NCBI RefSeq assembly: GCF_010093595.1
Contig: NW_022985443.1
Coordinates: 212,688 to 276,687, forward strand
Source of the DNA: Mytilinidion resinicola
Lineage: Eukaryota > Ascomycota > Dothideomycetes > Mytilinidiales > Mytilinidiaceae
Length of the DNA stretch: 64,000 bases
Reading direction: 5' to 3'
Shown: positions 1-10,330 of the stretch, piece after piece
Position numbering within the stretch: the first letter of the stretch is position 1
How the letters are laid out: every line of letters begins with the position of its first letter
Notes under the pieces: generated by a model
What the model saw: the letters and a program-made list of their open reading frames with translations, nothing else
Database searches by the model: none
Told to the model about the DNA's origin: nothing
Program-made: the position numbers and the translations under genes

Positions 1-123
1 TTCGGAGAGTAGCTTTCTGGCATATGAGTTGTTGATCCTAGGTTGTAGTGCTGCAACCTGAGTCTTAAGGGAATGAGGCTCGCGGTGGTGAAGTGACTCC
101 CATTTCATATTGGCGCCCATCAT
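1..123 (-). CDS. Partial N-terminus of a fourth small membrane-protein paralog (cut by window edge)
   Basis: Reading leftward from ATG at 123 the frame is open for 41 codons to the window edge. The start (MMGAN..., then HHREPHS) resembles the start of the paralog at 6556-6900 (MGTTFFHRGEPQP). The stronger evidence is upstream: the DNA at about 150-360 aligns by eye with the regions upstream of the paralogs at 6900 and 9044, sharing 'cctggctttga', a 'tatgtatatg' stretch and 'gttagcatt'-like blocks. I infer a fourth member of the array whose membrane segment lies outside the window. The coding part alone is too short to prove it. Confidence 0.35.
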   Translation of the reverse strand, partial: MMGANMKWESLHHREPHSLKTQVAALQPRINNSYARKLLSE

Positions 124-980
124 ATTGGCGAAAGTCTCGGAAGGCGAGTGTAGCTGTGGAATAGTTGTAATGGGTTTGTGAAAGCTGGGAAGGTTCAACG
201 ATTTGATCAGTGATTCCTGGCTTTGAAAAGAAATGGTGAAGTGAGAAGAGCTTGTAGAGGCGTGGGAGAGATTGACATATCTATTCCTTTTAAATATATG
301 TATATGCACACAGCAGATGCTAGCATTGTATGTGCATCTAGATAAGAATGGAGTAATCCATGTTCTCATACTAACGTCCCCCCCTGTGTGGCGCAACACC
401 CCCCGTGCCGCAACAATTTTATTGCTTCGGCATCTTACTCTCTCCCTCGCGATCCAATCAAGGTACCGTTAGCCTATTATTATTCTTCAGACATTCTTCC
501 CTAGGAAACTCGTGTGCAGCTAAAATATTACGACGTTCTTGATCATACTGTCGATCATTCCTTTCAGAGCATCTGGAACGGCACTAGCTTTACACCCCTG
601 CTACACCATAACTATCTCCCAAATTTCATATTTCGGAGTATTGGACCGATGGCTCCAGGATGAAAGAAGATGTCTCTAAGCTTTGAGGCAATAGGCTCTT
701 AGAAACATACATTCCGGATTTATCCGTGCGAAGGGGTCCGGAGTATATCTTAGCATGAGGGTTTTAGCGCGCTTACGTAGGGAGGTATTAGATGTACTGT
801 ATTTTACGCTATGATTAAAATGCGGCAGTCTTCTAGAAACATCCATGAATGGTCATGCGCTGGCTATCTTTGGCAGCCGTTCCTTGTTGCCATCTTTGCT
901 AACTTTATCTACAATTGCTAGCGAATGCGGCTTCACCACAAACGTGGTTGCAACATGGATTCTAATTTACCCACCAGTGG
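124..980. other. Conserved 5' flank of the membrane-protein family (about 150-470), then no gene seen
   Basis: The first 350 bases are the related promoter/5' flank that also lies upstream of the paralogs at 6900, 8297 and 9044. A GC-rich block at 380-414 recurs at 9377-9411 and, inverted, at 6099-6133. From 471 to 980 the DNA is AT-rich with many stops in all frames and no recognisable gene or transposon domain. Confidence 0.4.
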
Positions 981-1118
981 AAGCCTTGGCACCCCATCTT
1001 ATGTACATCAGGCACCATTAGCCTAGGCACGTGATTTGCCACGGTACCTCTCCACCACACCACCGCTTGAGCTGACAAAGGTCATGGCCGGAGCGGTTCG
1101 ACCGTCCTCCCTGCAAGC
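981..1118 (+). repeat. Left arm of inverted repeat bracketing the NLR gene
   Basis: This arm matches the reverse complement of 5501-5640. Two blocks are nearly perfect: 21 bases at 1027-1047 identical to 5561-5581, and 31 bases at 1084-1114 matching 5504-5534 with one mismatch. Between and outside them the similarity is weaker but collinear, including 'cattagcc' and 'cttatgt'. The arm contains a CACGTGAT motif at 1028-1035. The two arms enclose about 4.4 kb carrying exactly one gene. Confidence 0.8.
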
Positions 1119-1514
1119 GTGATCGAGGCGTTCGTTGATCTTGTCGCTTGTGAATTCGCCTTCCGCTAAAGCCTGGCTGCTGCCTGTCAGCCTTGCCGCG
1201 CCATACCAGAGGCTGTCAATTCCGCCGCACCCCGCCCAGCCTGAGGTCGCGCAAACTCCCTTCTTAACTTCCAAAACTAAGGACAGGCTAAGGCACAGCA
1301 GAATCCGCTCGCAGCACTGTTTATGTCTCGCTTGTAGATTTTATATCTTAGGTTAGCTTAACGTTCTATCTTCTAGCATAATCGCTAACCTTTATAGGCA
1401 GGACTCCATTTCCTAACGGACGTGGGAGTTGACCTGCTCGTCTCTTCTACTAGCTTGCTGCCTTAAGCTTCTAATATCCTCTTCTTATCAACATCTGCCT
1501 CCTTCAAGCAAGAA
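1119..1514 (+). promoter_or_regulatory. Leader and presumed promoter of the NLR gene
   Basis: This is about 400 bases between the left inverted-repeat arm and the NLR start codon. The last 150 bases are pyrimidine-rich on the plus strand (repeated 'cttct', 'tcttct'), as is common just upstream of fungal starts. No TATA box or specific operator can be pinned down. Confidence 0.3.
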
Positions 1515-4500
1515 ATGCGTCTTCTAGAACTCAGCGACACTGGCGAAATCACCCTCACCAAGGACGACGATCCGATCCCACCCTATGCGATCCTCTCACA
1601 TACCTGGGAGGAGGGCCAGGAAGTCACCTTCCGTGATTTGATAGATGGCACCGGACTGGACAAGGTTGGCTACAATAAAATCCAGTTTTGTGGACAACAG
1701 GCTAAACGCGATGGCTTGCGATACTTTTGGGTGGACACCTGCTGCATCGACAAGTCCAACCCAGTAGAGCTTCAGAGCGCTATTGATTCCATGTTTCGCT
1801 GGTATCAGGGTGCAGAGAGATGCTATGTCTTTCTTTCCGATGTCTCAACACTTAAGCGAAAAGCGGAGGATAATTCCTCTCAATGTACTTGGGAGCGGGC
1901 TTTTTGGAAAAGCAGATGGTTCACCCGGGGCTGGACTCTCCAAGAGCTTCTTGCGCCAATTTCAGTCGAATTCTTCTCCCGAGAACAGAAAAAGCTTGGC
2001 GACAAAAGATCGCTGGGGCAGCAAATCCGCAAAATTACAGGGATTCCTGATGCAGCGCTTAAAGGAGCACGTTTATCTCATTTCAGCGACAAAGAGCGAT
2101 TTCTGTGGATACAGTACCGCAAGGTAACAGTCGAAGAAGATAAAGCGTATTCCCTGCTTGGTATTTTCGACATTAAAATGCCTCTTCGCTATGGAGAAGG
2201 ATCCGCAAGTGCGTTCAAACGGCTCGAGGAGGAGATCGACAAGCTGAACAAATGCCTCCGAGACTTACGCTTGACTGATCCCCGTGATGACAAGAAGCGC
2301 ATTGAAGACATTAAGGGTGGTTTGCTGGAGGACTCTTACTGCTGGATCCTTGAAAATCCCAACTTCCAACAATGGCGCAACAACCAACAGAGTCGCCTGC
2401 TATGGATCAAGGGTGATCCTGGTAAGGGCAAGACGATGCTGCTCTGCGGCATTATTAACGAGTTAAAGAAGTCAACAGTCAAGACAAATCTCCTGTCCTA
2501 CTTCTTCTGTCAGGCCACGGACTCGCGAATTAACAACGCCACAGCCGTGCTGCGAGGTCTGCTATACTTGCTTGCCAATCAACAGCCATCGCTTGTATCG
2601 CATATTCGAAAAAAGCACGACCACGCAGGCAAATCCCTCTTTGAAGACGCAAATGCTTGGACTGCCCTATCTAAGATTTTCACGAACACCCTTCAAGACC
2701 CAAGCTTGGACACTATATACTTAGTTGTCGATGCGCTTGACGAGTGCATAGCAGACATGCCAAAGCTGCTATCTTTTATTGCCCAGCAGTCTTCCGCATC
2801 CCCTCGTGTCAAGTGGATTGTTTCTAGCCGCAACTGGCCCAATATTGAGGAACAGCTAGAGAGGGCAGTGCACAAGGTGCGGTTGTGCCTTGAGCTTAAT
2901 GCCAAGTCCGTTTCCGCAGCTGTTAGCACATTCACCCGACACAAAGTATTTCAGCTAGCGGAGCAAAAAAAATACGACAATAAAACAAGAGACGCTGTCC
3001 AAAGCTACCTGTCCTTGCATGCGGATGACACCTTCCTCTGGGTGGCTTTAGTCTGCCAAAACCTTGAGAAGATACCACGATGGAAGGCTGTCGCCGAGTT
3101 GAATGTTTTTCCACCTGGACTTGATTCTCTCTACGAGCGTATGATAGAGCATTTACATAGCTTAGTCGACTATGATCTGAGCAAACAGATACTGGCCTTT
3201 ATTGCGGTTGTATACCAACCCATCACACTCCAGGAGCTAACATCGCTTGTTGAGATGCTCGATATAGTCGACGATCTAGCATCAGTACGGGATATTATTA
3301 GCTTCTGTGGCTCGTTTCTTACTGTTCGAGACGATACCGTTTATTTTGTGCATCAGTCCGCAAAGGATTTTCTATTCAAGAAGGCATTTGATACAATTTT
3401 TCCATCTGGGAGGGAAAAGGTCCACCACACAATCTTCTTGAGGTCTCTCCAGGTCATGTCCAGAACGCTACGACGAGACATGTACAACCTAGGTTCGTTA
3501 GGATATCCTGCTGAGCTGGTTACACGGCCAGATCCAGACCCATTAGCAGCATCGCGCTACTCGTCTATCTACTGGGTCGATCATCTTTATGACTCAAATC
3601 TTACGTCTCTAGCAAGCCACAACAATGTATTGTATAATGGAGGAATTGTTGACGTATTTTTGCAGAAGAAGTTTCTCTACTGGCTGGAAGGTCTTAGTCT
3701 GTGCAAGAGCGTGCCGAAGGGTGTTGTTTCAGTAGAGAAACTATGGTTGTTAATCCAAGTAGGTCACAAAGAATTAACTATAGTTCAGACAATCTTTATG
3801 CTAATATAAGGTAGAGAAGAGGAGATGCAAGTGCATTTACTGAGCTTGTTAAGGACGCGCATCGGTTTATTATGTATCACAAGGGAGCTATTGAGTATAG
3901 CCCTCTCCAGGCCTATGTATCTGCGCTGTTATTCAGTCCAACAAAGAGTTGGATAAGAAGGCATTTCCAGCATGAAGAGCTAGGTTGGCTCATGATCAAG
4001 CCAGCAATGGGCGACGGCTGGAGCGCGTGCCTGCAGACGCTCGAAGGCCATAGCAGTTACGTTAACTCAGTGGCCTTCTCTCACGACTCGACGCGGCTGG
4101 CGTCGGCGTCTAACGACCGCACAGTCAAGATCTGGGATGCGAGCAGCGGCGCGTGCCTGCAGACGCTCGAGGGCCATAGCCGTTACGTCAACTTAGTGGC
4201 CTTCTCTCACGACTCGACGCGGCTAGCGTCAGCGTCTCTTGACCGCACAGTCAAGATCTGGGATGCGAGCAGCGGCGCGTGCCTGCAGACGCTTAACGGC
4301 CATAGCGGTTACGCTAACTTAGTGGCATTCTCTCACGACTCAACGCGGCTGGCGTCGGCGTCTTACGACCGCACAGTCAAGATCTGGAATGCGAGCAGCG
4401 GCGCGTGCCTGCAGACGCTTAAGGGCCATAGCCGTTCTGTTAAATCAGTGGCCTTCTCTCACGACTCAACGCAGCTGGCGTCGGCGTCTGACGACTGCAC

Positions 4501-5116
4501 AGTCAAGATCTGGAATGCAAGTAGCAGCGCGTGCCTGCAGACGCTGGACGGCCATAGCCGTTCCATCAAATCAGTGGCCTTCTCTCACAACTCGACGCGG
4601 CTGGCGTCAGCGTCTGACGACCGTACAGTCAAGATCTGGGATGCGAGCAGCGGTGCGTGCCTGCAGACGCTTAACGGCCATAGCCGTTCCGTCAACTTAG
4701 TAGCCTTCTCTCACGACTCGACGCGGCTGGCGTCGGCGTCTTACGACCGCACAGCCAAGATCTGGGATGCGAGCAGCGGTGCGTGCCTGCAGACGCTTGA
4801 TGTTGGCAATGCGCTTAGGAACATATCATTTGACACTACTGGCTTGTATCTTTACACTAATATTGGTGCTATTAGTGTTAGTGCAACACTATTACTTTTA
4901 AGTACTGCACCAACTATTATAGAGTCTCGGAAGCCGAGATATCAAGGCCTAGCGTTGAGTTTAGATGGGGCATGGATAACACATAACTCTAAGAAGCTAG
5001 TATGGCTGCCATCAGAGTATCGGCCATCATGTTCGGCAGTGTCAGGAAAAAAAATTGGCATTGGTGTTGGAACTGGAAGAGTCTGGATATGCGAAACTTT
5101 GCTTGACATAGCCTAG
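1515..5116 (+). CDS. HET-NACHT-WD40 NLR (HNWD-type vegetative incompatibility protein)
   Basis: Two exons, 1515-3758 and 3815-5116, encode 1181 residues. The 56-nt intron has GTAGGT, a 'gctaat' branch and TAG. Without it the protein would stop at 3809; with it the reading continues in frame (...KLWLLIQ/RRGDASAF...). The HET domain starts at about residue 24 (YAILSHTW) and includes YFWVDTCCID. The NACHT P-loop GDPGKGKT lies at about 299-306 and Walker B VVDALDEC at about 405. Six 42-residue WD40 repeats run from about 819 to 1070, followed by a divergent tail. Known HNWD proteins (Podospora HET-E/HET-D/HET-R) bind a partner through the WD propeller and trigger cell death through HET. No inactivating change is seen, so the allele looks functional. 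It lies between inverted repeats and inside an array of small membrane proteins. Confidence 0.93.
4025..4797 (+). repeat. Six tandem 126-bp WD40 units plus a partial seventh
   Basis: Each unit begins with 'gcgtgcctgcagacgct', at 4025, 4151, 4277, 4403, 4529, 4655 and (partial) 4781. Spacing is exactly 126 bases, which is 42 codons. Units are almost identical at the nucleotide level. Differences concentrate in a few codons: after GHS (SY, RY, GY, RS), the residue after ASAS (N, L, Y, D), and the one after QTL (E, N, K, D). Repeat number is expected to vary between strains. Confidence 0.95.
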
Positions 5117-5222
5117 CAAGAGCGTTTGTAAAGAGTAACTTATTATTCTTATTTTCTTTTTTATCTCTAATTTATAATAAGGGCCAAGGATCCAGGTGAA
5201 TATATAGCTTCCTAATTTGCTA

Positions 5223-5397
5223 TCCCTTCAAACGCTGGGGCGCATCGCTCGGGCCAGTTTTCAAGTCCGTGCAGGAACACCGTACTAAATAGCCTTAATC
5301 CCAATTGCAATTCTCATCACGACGTTCAAACGAGAGTCTCTGATTAGCTGGAGTTATTGGCCCGAGCGTTGCGCGCCGAAATCAGCGGTTTAAGGGA
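5223..5397. mobile_element. 175-bp MITE with TA target duplication
   Basis: The element begins TCCCTTCAAACGCT and ends AGCGGTTTAAGGGA, imperfect inverted termini. A TA dinucleotide sits on each side (5221-5222 and 5398-5399). The termini extend inward imperfectly: 'cgctcgggcca' at 5246-5256 pairs with 'tggcccgagcg' at 5358-5368. It has no coding capacity. TA duplication and terminal repeats of about 40 bp fit a non-autonomous Tc1/mariner (pogo-like) element. It lies 106 bases after the NLR stop codon, inside the inverted-repeat interval. Confidence 0.75.
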
Positions 5398-5500
5398 TAG
5401 TAAATCTTTAAGCATCTTCTAATCAGCTGACTTATAGAAAACACGTGTTGCAGCTTTGCTACTTAAACGTCAGCAGATATAGACAAACGCATCTGTGACG

Positions 5501-5640
5501 CTAGCAGGGAGGACGGTCGACCCGCTCCGGCCATAGGGTTTGGTAGAGAAGTACCTTCTTGTACCGTGGCAAATCACGTGCTTCGGCTAATGATACCTGA
5601 CATAAGGTGGGTACTAAGGCCCCAATCAGCCACACTTAGC
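5501..5640 (-). repeat. Right arm of inverted repeat bracketing the NLR gene
   Basis: This is the inverted partner of 981-1118. The best blocks are 5504-5534 (one mismatch in 31) and 5561-5581 (identical over 21), and the order of blocks is preserved. From 5641 to 6098 I see no gene. Confidence 0.8.
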
Positions 5641-6098
5641 CACAAGCTTGGCTTACTAGGTAACATAAGTAAATTACATCGTGATGATTATGTAAGACAA
5701 GCGGAGTCGTTTTGTACTAGCCAGAACCGGTAAGTGCTTCGATCAGAAGTACCGACCAGGGTAGCGACCTTGCATGAATTTGCGTGCGACAGCAGCCACA
5801 AAGCTAATGCCAATTTCTTAATATAGTAGTGAGGTTCTAAAGTTTGAATAAGGCCCTTTTATGAGCATTAGGAGTGATGGGAGCTCAATAGTGGCGCTGT
5901 GGCGACGGAACTCGGTTACGCCATAAAAGAAGGCTATCCGCAAATCAGGCGCGAAGGCGACAATGCGAACGTAAATTTTCCGTGGGAGAGGTTACAAGGG
6001 CTATAGGATGGCTACAGCACACAGCTTATATAGAATTATGGGATATATCGATGCGTGCAAAGAGCTTGAGTTGTTTGAAGTCAATGTACCCCTCATAT

Positions 6099-6133
6099 GT
6101 TGCGGCACGGTGGGTGTTGCGCCACCCAGGGAC
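6099..6133 (-). repeat. Inverted copy of a 35-bp GC-rich block
   Basis: The reverse complement of 6099-6133 matches 380-414 at most positions (both contain 'ggcgcaacac' and 'gtgccgcaac'). A more diverged direct copy lies at 9377-9411. The block sits in the flanks of the membrane-protein genes. The remaining DNA to 6555 is noncoding; 6340-6450 resembles 8480-8570 and is probably a shared 3' flank of the paralogs. Confidence 0.55.
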
Positions 6134-6555
6134 GGACGATAGGTTGTACACAAACAACGCTGGTAAAGGTTTGTAAGGCTAGACACGAGGAAAAAAGTCT
6201 CTCAATGTCGTAGAAAATTGAGCATGTTTCTTTGAAACGTGTTGAATGGACAAAGTCGTCCTGAAAGTAATAGGAAAAGCAAAGGTTGTGCACTCAGAGA
6301 AACTTACGTCACGAATGTATGGTGTAGAGATTTGGGGGGGATTAGTTTCATTGTTCGCCTTCACGCGGCTTTTGGGAGAGCGAGGCCCTGTTTAGGGTCT
6401 ATTCACCTAACGCCAATAGCGGTGCTAGGTGTCGGATGCGAATATCGCACCCTGTAGATTCAAAGGGGAACTCTCCCCTCAACTACGTATTTACTGCCCA
6501 CCATGTCTAGGACCATGGTGCGCTCGCCCCTCGTCGTCATCATCATATTCCCCGA

Positions 6556-6900
6556 TCACAATCGAGTATTAGGCTTTTGCAGCTTCCGGGGACGTGACGA
6601 AGGGACCTGGGTTGCCCCAGGACCCTTGATCCAGTAAAGCGGGATTGACCTGAACCCCGACTGGTCCTCGAGGCCGCACTCCACATCAGCGCGCGCCTTT
6701 GGCTTGCGCCTGCGGAGGACGCAGATCAAGACTGCAATGACTAGGATAGCTAAGAACAAAAGGACGACGGCGGCGACGATCAGGATGACGTTGCGGAAGT
6801 GCGCATCGTGAAGAAATCGATCGCCGAAATTGACGGGAGGACTAGAGGAGGGCGCCTCGGTAGGTTGAGGCTCTCCTCGGTGGAAGAACGTGGTTCCCAT
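6556..6900 (-). CDS. Small single-pass membrane protein, array member A
   Basis: A 114-residue protein starting at ATG 6900. An in-frame start at 7026 would add 42 residues, but that stretch corresponds to noncoding 5' flank in the other copies, so the shorter form is preferred. The N-terminal part is short and Pro/Ser-rich (about 1-37). One strongly hydrophobic segment follows at about 38-60 (VILIVAAVVLLFLAILVIAV...), then the basic stop-transfer RRRKPKARAD and a conserved motif ADVECGLEDQSGFRSIP. The same motif in related form ends the membrane-proximal part of the two other complete members. The family is not recognised. The topology suggests an anchored protein with a short cytosolic tail. 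Confidence 0.6.
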   Translation of the reverse strand: MGTTFFHRGEPQPTEAPSSSPPVNFGDRFLHDAHFRNVILIVAAVVLLFLAILVIAVLICVLRRRKPKARADVECGLEDQSGFRSIPLYWIKGPGATQVPSSRPRKLQKPNTRL

Positions 6901-7026
6901 GTCAGATGATGTGAGTGAGTTGGAGGTGTCCAAGTTTGTGGGTTGAAATGGGATCGGTGGGGTTGGTTTGTGAGAAGCTAGGAGTAGTGGGAAATTTGTT
7001 TGGTGGATCCTGGCTTTGAGAAACAA

Positions 7027-7892
7027 ACACGCGTTGGAGAGAGTTATGATCGCGTGGGTGCGGTATATATATCTTTTCGTTTAAGGATATGTATATGAAC
7101 AGTGCGGAAAAGACATGAGAATTGTATGTTTACAGACGAGCATGAAATGTTCGCTGATCTTGTATTGAGAAGTAGACCTACAATGCGGGCGCAAACATAG
7201 GGCTGTCTAAGCGTCGTAGACACTTGGAGTTGCTGGCATAGTAGCTGCCTACATGCCTAGCCAGTTACAACTTCTACAGAGAGGGGTTGGGGTACGGTGG
7301 CCTACCGTGCCTACCGTGCCTACTGCTGTCTCTAATTAGTGCTTCTGCCTACGCGTACAGTCACTTCCTACGTAGTATATAGTTTGGCCTTCGGGCCCCC
7401 GAAATAAGACAGAGTTCACGTCAATTTGCAACCTGAGTTAGACCATTTGCATTGTTAGGCTTCTAAGACATAGTGAACGAACAAAGTAGTTTTAAGGATG
7501 GATTCGAAAGACGAAGTGAGACTTTGCAAAGACCTTACGCAGACGGACACGAATGAACAGGAACTTTGATGGCAATAATGGAGTTATGATGCCTATCAGC
7601 TAATATACCTGAGACTCAACGAAATAATGGTTTCCCATTGATAGATCAATGGTACATTGGCAACGTATCACGGGCACGGGTTTGGATGTACGAGAATGAC
7701 TCGAGGGAATGAATTGATGTTCTACAAAGGGCGACGAAAAGGGGCGTAGAGACAAGCCCGTAGCTATTATACGATTGACTTACGGTCTTAGTGTATGTCT
7801 TGGCCTGAAAATGTGAAAAACTTGTCTTGGCTAGAGAGAAGGAGGCTTCATTGTCTAACTTCACGCATCGTCTTCGTTCGTCATCTGGGCCT
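7027..7892. other. Intergenic: 5' flank of member A and 3' flank of member B
   Basis: The first 130 bases resemble the 5' flanks of the other paralogs ('aaggatatgtatatg'). At 7284-7324 there is a short tandem run of 'ctaccgtgc'. The end (7850-7885) resembles the 3' flanks of the other copies. No gene is seen. Confidence 0.4.
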
Positions 7893-8297
7893 TCAATATT
7901 GCAGTGCAGGGTTTGTATGAAGGCCTCTCAGCCAGCTCGGTGGGATGGTTCTGAAGCCCCAGCCTTGTTCAATGCCATTTTCGACGTCGGCGGGAGCACT
8001 ATTCTTGCGTCTACAATGGGCCGCAATTGAGAGCACGAATAACATCACAGCCAGAATCACGAAAACTACCACCGCGAAGATGATGACGATGTCGAGATAC
8101 TGCTCGCTCAAGAAGTAATCGACTGAACCAGGTTCTAGAACTGGTGAGAGGAAATCAGCCAGAGGCTCGCTTTGGTTGGTGGGCGACAATAGTGTGTCAA
8201 AATCCGGGGATGTGAGATTGAGGGGGTGTGGAAGCTTGAAGCCGGTCGGCGCTCCGCCGTTGTCATTGGGTGGGGGTTTTGGTCCCATTCCTTTCAA
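7893..8297 (-). CDS. Small single-pass membrane protein, array member B
   Basis: 134 residues from ATG 8297, or 131 from the second methionine (MGPKPPP), which aligns better with member A. A polar N-terminal region of about 65 residues precedes one membrane segment (IVIIFAVVVFVILAVMLFVL, about 69-92). Next come HCRRK and the family motif as ADVENGIEQGWGFRTIP, and the tail is short. This is the most diverged of the complete members. It is in tandem and on the same strand as the others, and has a related 5' flank (8380-8410, 'gatattagcatc'). Confidence 0.55.
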   Translation of the reverse strand: MKGMGPKPPPNDNGGAPTGFKLPHPLNLTSPDFDTLLSPTNQSEPLADFLSPVLEPGSVDYFLSEQYLDIVIIFAVVVFVILAVMLFVLSIAAHCRRKNSAPADVENGIEQGWGFRTIPPSWLRGLHTNPALQY

Positions 8298-8609
8298 GGT
8301 AAGGAACTGCCTTGAGGGGCGCCTCTAGAAGTGTGATTGAGATCTATATGTCTTCTGCGTCTTGAAAATGTATCTACACATTGCGGATATTAGCATCGAA
8401 ACTGCAGATCGGAATGTAGCTTGATGTGGGGAGCTTTAACATCACCAAAGCATTGTACTTACATAAAAGTAGGGAGAAAGTGATTTCATTCTTCGCCTTC
8501 GCGCGTCTCATAGGTAGCGCCAAGGTCTCTTCGAGACTTAGACACCTAACACCAACATGGTGTTAAGTAGTGGATCTCAACGTCTACTCGTCAAGGTTTT
8601 GTCGGCCGA

Positions 8610-9044
8610 CTAGGTCGAATGCCCACCTATCGGTCCCCACGGGTTAGGTTCGCGATTCCCCCTGCCTTCATCATCGGAATCGGCATCGTCGCCGATGGCA
8701 AATCGAGGATCGTGCTTTGGCGAAGTGGGAGGCTTGGCCAGAGGATCTTTGATTAGTACATGCGCCATCTTGGGTCCGATCAGTTGTTGGAGCGGGATTG
8801 ACCTGAATCCCGACTCGTTCTCGAAGCCGCGATCCATATCGGCGCGCGCCTTGCGTTTGCGCCTGCGGAGAATGCAGAGTAAGACCACTACGACAACGGT
8901 CGCTAGCACCATGACGATGATGGCGGCAACAATGAGTGCAATGTTTCGAAACTTCGACTTCGGAAACGGCGCCAGGGTTGGACTGATGGTGCTCGTTGGG
9001 AAGGCGGCCTCAAGCTCGCTGGAGTTGGTAGTCTCCCACAACAT
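8610..9044 (-). CDS. Small single-pass membrane protein, array member C
   Basis: 144 residues. A Ser/Thr-rich N-terminal region of about 33 residues is followed by one membrane segment (IALIVAAIIVMVLATVVVVV, about 35-58). After it come RRRKRKARAD and the family motif as ADMDRGFENESGFRSIP. It has a longer acidic C-terminal tail than its relatives (DDADSDDEGRG). Its closest relative here is member A (RRRK.KARAD and SGFRSIP in common). The family is not recognised and function is unknown. Confidence 0.6.
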   Translation of the reverse strand: MLWETTNSSELEAAFPTSTISPTLAPFPKSKFRNIALIVAAIIVMVLATVVVVVLLCILRRRKRKARADMDRGFENESGFRSIPLQQLIGPKMAHVLIKDPLAKPPTSPKHDPRFAIGDDADSDDEGRGNREPNPWGPIGGHST

Positions 9045-10330
9045 TCCAGTTGTCGCTGTAGGGCTGGTTGTAGGGCCGAGTGAAATGGTTGATGGGGAAC
9101 GTTTTTAGAATCTAGGAAGGTTCAACAGGTTTTGAGGTTCCTAAGGTTGAGAATTTGGGTGAAGTGAAGAGTTTGTGGTGACGTGGTCGAAGGTTTTATC
9201 TATTTCTCGGCCAAATATATGCTACGCACAATACGGATGTTAGCATTGTTCATACATATAGATGAGCATGGAGCATTAACGTTCTTATACCAACTTGTCT
9301 ATGAACAACGCCGATACCGACGTTGTACAGTTATAGACAAGGGAGTGTGTTTTGGTGGCCTAGACGCTCAACTTCCCTCCCTGGGTGGCGAGAAACCCCC
9401 TGTGCCAAGAAGAAATTATTTTTTAGGCATCTTAAGTCTTTCCCTCATGTTTTATATAGTTATAGTCAATTTATTCTTACTCTTTAGACATTTCTTCTTA
9501 TAAAAGTAGTCTATAGAGAGAAAATATAAAGCTATGTTGGGTATAAAGCCAGACGAAATACTATTAAGGCTGATATGGATTAACTCTCTAGCTCGGTATG
9601 TATAACTGTCTTGGATCTATTCAGCTAATCAACAGTTAGTCTTTCATCTGCACGGACCGCTCACCTACGCCCTACGTCTCAATCTTTGGTTGGGTGGGAT
9701 TGAGAATAATGGAATGTGCGAGAACGCGGAGATATTACGGCTCGAGCTTATGAAAAGTTGACTCAACATAACTACATATTTACTCTATTTTCTGTGCCTC
9801 CCACAACAAAAGAATAAGGACTCTAGTCTAACGGCCCTGGCAGCATCGGCGAATTAAAAGTTTTTCCAAGGGCTTTTCCCTACACAGCTTACCTCGGTGA
9901 GCCATAGGCTTTTGCTTCAAAAGTTCCAGGTTCCAAACTTACTGGGATCATTCTTTTTTGCACTGTTTACTTTTTAGATTTTAGATAGAGGAACTGCCAG
10001 TGTAGGATGCTTAGGAATGTGTGCACTTTTCCCCTAGCGAGTTAAGCGATGCTACACGTCACGATTCTCAGTCGGCGGGGACAAAAGGCCAGACATGTGA
10101 CTGCGGCCCCAGATTTCCTTGCGTTCATTGAAACATGGTAGAAAGGCGTGAGCAGGCTTTGTCACATTGGTGAATCTCGGAGTCAACAAGATAGTAGTTC
10201 CGCATTGACAGAGTAATGACAAGACGTGATTCGTCAGACAGGTTTCATGGATGTGAGAGAATGAATGCCGCCATAGATAGTAGAGAGCGACGATATAATG
10301 CCAATTTAGCAAATCAGGCTATCTCTTCTC
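9045..10330. other. Intergenic: conserved 5' flank of member C, then no gene seen
   Basis: Bases 9100-9480 align with the left window edge (150-470), marking the 5' flank of the family, including the GC block 9377-9411. From about 9500 to 10330 the DNA is AT-rich without credible coding; it contains the 3' region of the surface-protein gene ending at 10331. Confidence 0.4.

Noticed and set aside
3759..3814. Apparent stop that splits the NLR into a HET-NACHT part and a separate WD40 part
   Set aside because: A 56-nt GT-AG intron with a branch-like 'gctaat' joins both in phase, so it is one intact gene rather than a broken one.
6001..6457. Short open frames on both strands in the flank of member A
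   Set aside because: They fall in DNA that aligns with noncoding flanks of the other paralogs.
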